DNA of 6,881 nt from an uncultured Paludibacter sp. (GTDB lineage: Bacteria > Bacteroidota > Bacteroidia > Bacteroidales > Paludibacteraceae): the NCBI GenBank assembly GCA_937897985.1, contig CALCBD010000008.1, positions 1-6,881 of the forward strand, in the 5' to 3' direction. The notes under the pieces are model-generated. The model was given only the letters and a program-made list of their open reading frames with translations, made no database searches and was not told the DNA's origin. A program made the position numbers and the translations under genes. How positions within the stretch are numbered: position 1 is the first letter of the stretch; each line of letters starts with the position of its first letter. Shown here in pieces: positions 6,101 through 6,881 of this stretch.

Positions 6101-6379
6101 TAATGCGAATCAGGAGTTGAATTGCTTTATTCAGCTGACCGTTTCAGGCTTATTTGAATCTTTTTCCCGATAGTATGATGTCAGGGCTACGCCCCTCAGA
6201 TTAATCTGCTTATTCAAAGTTACAAAGATGTCACGTCTACGCTGTTTAATACAATAACTCAGGGGCGTAGCCCTGACATCATGGTAGAATAAAGGACAAA
6301 ACAGAATTTGAAGGGCGTAGCCCTGACATTTTTTTTATTTAAACCGGAAAAAAACAATTTCAACCACTGATTCGCATTA
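6101..6379. mobile_element. Candidate MITE-like element with 25-bp terminal inverted repeats
   Basis: TAATGCGAATCAG (6101-6113) is the exact reverse complement of CTGATTCGCATTA (6367-6379). The match continues inward as GTTGAA and then TTG on each side, with two mismatches and one extra base, giving arms 6101-6124 and 6355-6379. There is no ORF of note inside, so any movement would need a transposase in trans. If the outermost TA is counted as duplicated target, the ends fit a TA-targeting (IS630/Tc1-like) transposase. That is inference from two bases only. The interior carries a second, nested inverted repeat described separately. Confidence 0.6.
6175..6329. repeat. REP-like inverted repeats with GGGC-GTA-GCCC core
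   Basis: A 22-bp arm at 6175-6196 is the exact reverse complement of 6261-6282. Each arm contains the small hairpin GGGC-GTA-GCCC (GGGC-TAC-GCCC on the other strand) next to the TGACAT flank. A third copy (GGGCGTAGCCCTGACAT, 6313-6329) is in the same orientation as the second and runs into a T-tract. A degenerate fourth copy, GATGTCACGTCTACGCTG (6228-6245), is oriented like the first. The unit (short GC hairpin plus a fixed flank in alternating orientations) looks like REP/BIME elements, which TnpA-REP Y1 transposases act on in other bacteria. No such gene is in the window. Confidence 0.7.
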
Positions 6380-6472
6380 TTATGGGAAATTGATTAAAAC
6401 AACGCTCACACATCAACCTGATTCAATATTAAATATTTTAACTTCTGAGGCACTTATTTTCAGTTCCGGGAC
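6380..6472. other. AT-rich spacer, nothing recognised
   Basis: No gene, hairpin or promoter of note. On the minus strand it carries an open frame that ends at a TGA at 6413-6415 and runs into the tandem array; see the entry for 6473-6661. Confidence 0.5.
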
Positions 6473-6661
6473 TTTCAATTTACTTTTCTGTTCTTTCACC
6501 TTAGTTTTGTGATGTTTCATTTTACTTTTCTGTTCTTTCACCTTAGTTTTGTGACGTTTCATTTTACTTTTCTGTTCTTTCACCTTAGTTTTGTGACATT
6601 AATTTTTAGTTTTGTGACGTTTATTTTTGGTTTTGTGATACTTATTCTGTTTTCTGTTAAG
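6473..6661. repeat. Tandem array with 21-bp base period, partly as 42-bp dimers
   Basis: Eight consecutive 21-bp units run from 6473 to 6640, with a degenerate ninth at 6641-6661. Units 1 to 6 alternate between two versions (one with TTACTTTTCTGTTC, one with TTAGTTTTGTGACG) and so form three 42-bp repeats: 6473-6514, 6515-6556, 6557-6598. Units 7 and 8 are both of the TTTTGTGA type. The period equals two DNA helical turns and also seven codons. On the minus strand the units read as Lys-rich heptads (RHKTKVK and EQKSKMK), with an open frame from ATG 6562 to TGA 6413 (49 residues). On the + strand they read as an implausible Phe-rich peptide. No frame spans the whole array, so I treat it as a DNA repeat. 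Confidence 0.85.
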
Positions 6662-6881
6662 TATTCAATAACATTTTCCGAATATAATTCAGAACCTGGT
6701 TAGAACTATTCGATTTGAAATCAATGTTTTAAACAATTGTAGCCGGGATTTTCCTGAATCAATGAGTTTTTATTTGCTGATGCTCAAAAACACATTTTTT
6801 GTGCATTTGTTTAAGTTTTTCATTATATTTTGTCTTAGCCCCCTAATTAACTGGACTAATTTGTAGAATCAATTTAGGACA
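6662..6881. other. AT-rich tail of the window, no gene recognised
   Basis: Only short open frames occur on either strand. The minus strand from about 6810 can be read as a patchwork of short frames (beginning MKNLNK) broken by stops, possibly a decayed gene that once included the tandem array. The evidence is too thin to call. CCCCCTAA at 6840-6847 recalls the left end of the structured repeats, but no homologous sequence follows within the window. Confidence 0.3.

Noticed and set aside
6509..6703. + strand 64-codon Phe-rich frame over the tandem array
   Set aside because: Near-pure Phe/Leu/Val/Thr repeats arise from T-rich 21-bp units. The minus-strand reading is more plausible, and neither is convincing.

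Overview
The window reads as a low-GC chromosomal segment of a Bacteroidota bacterium, probably an environmental relative of Bacteroidales or Flavobacteriales. The evidence is a type IX secretion (T9SS) C-terminal sorting domain, a Bacteroidota-style lipoprotein, a carboxypeptidase-regulatory-like (CarboxypepD_reg-like) protein, TAnnTTTG promoter -7 elements, and starts without clear Shine-Dalgarno sequences. All recognisable genes lie on the + strand. No integrase, transposase, rRNA, tRNA or CRISPR array is visible.

Left half (1-5075): four unrelated single genes, each separated by long non-coding DNA. They are a putative META-like lipoprotein (302-850), a T9SS-exported protein of unknown function (1361-2797), a self-inhibited class II Fic AMP-transferase with a winged helix (3107-4231), and a signal-peptide plus CarboxypepD_reg-like protein (4311-5075). 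The gaps hold diverged copies of one structured repeat: a long copy at 1053-1319, one at 2833-3005, and a left-end stub at 4247-4280. The repeat is visibly richer in GC than the genes. The two long copies share a hairpin whose paired bases differ in a compensatory way, so its fold appears to be conserved. The layout of one gene followed by one folded repeat resembles a cassette array, but no recombinase is present and the repeats do not match integron attC sites.

Right half (5076-6881): mostly decayed or repetitive. A possible decayed coding stretch lies at 5105-5315. A three-blade Kelch fragment (5620-6009) lacks any signal peptide or sorting tail. It lies between two copies of the same terminator-type hairpin. 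Directly after the second hairpin is a candidate 279-bp MITE-like element (6101-6379) with near-perfect 25-bp terminal inverted repeats and REP-like GGGCGTAGCCC hairpins inside. Next comes a tandem array with a 21-bp base period, part of it organised as 42-bp dimers (6473-6640). The last 240 bases hold nothing I can assign.

The genes do not form a recognisable pathway or operon. The window looks like an accessory, rearrangement-prone region with independently transcribed, mostly envelope-directed genes. The most notable content is non-coding: the covarying repeat family, the MITE-like element and the 21-bp array.
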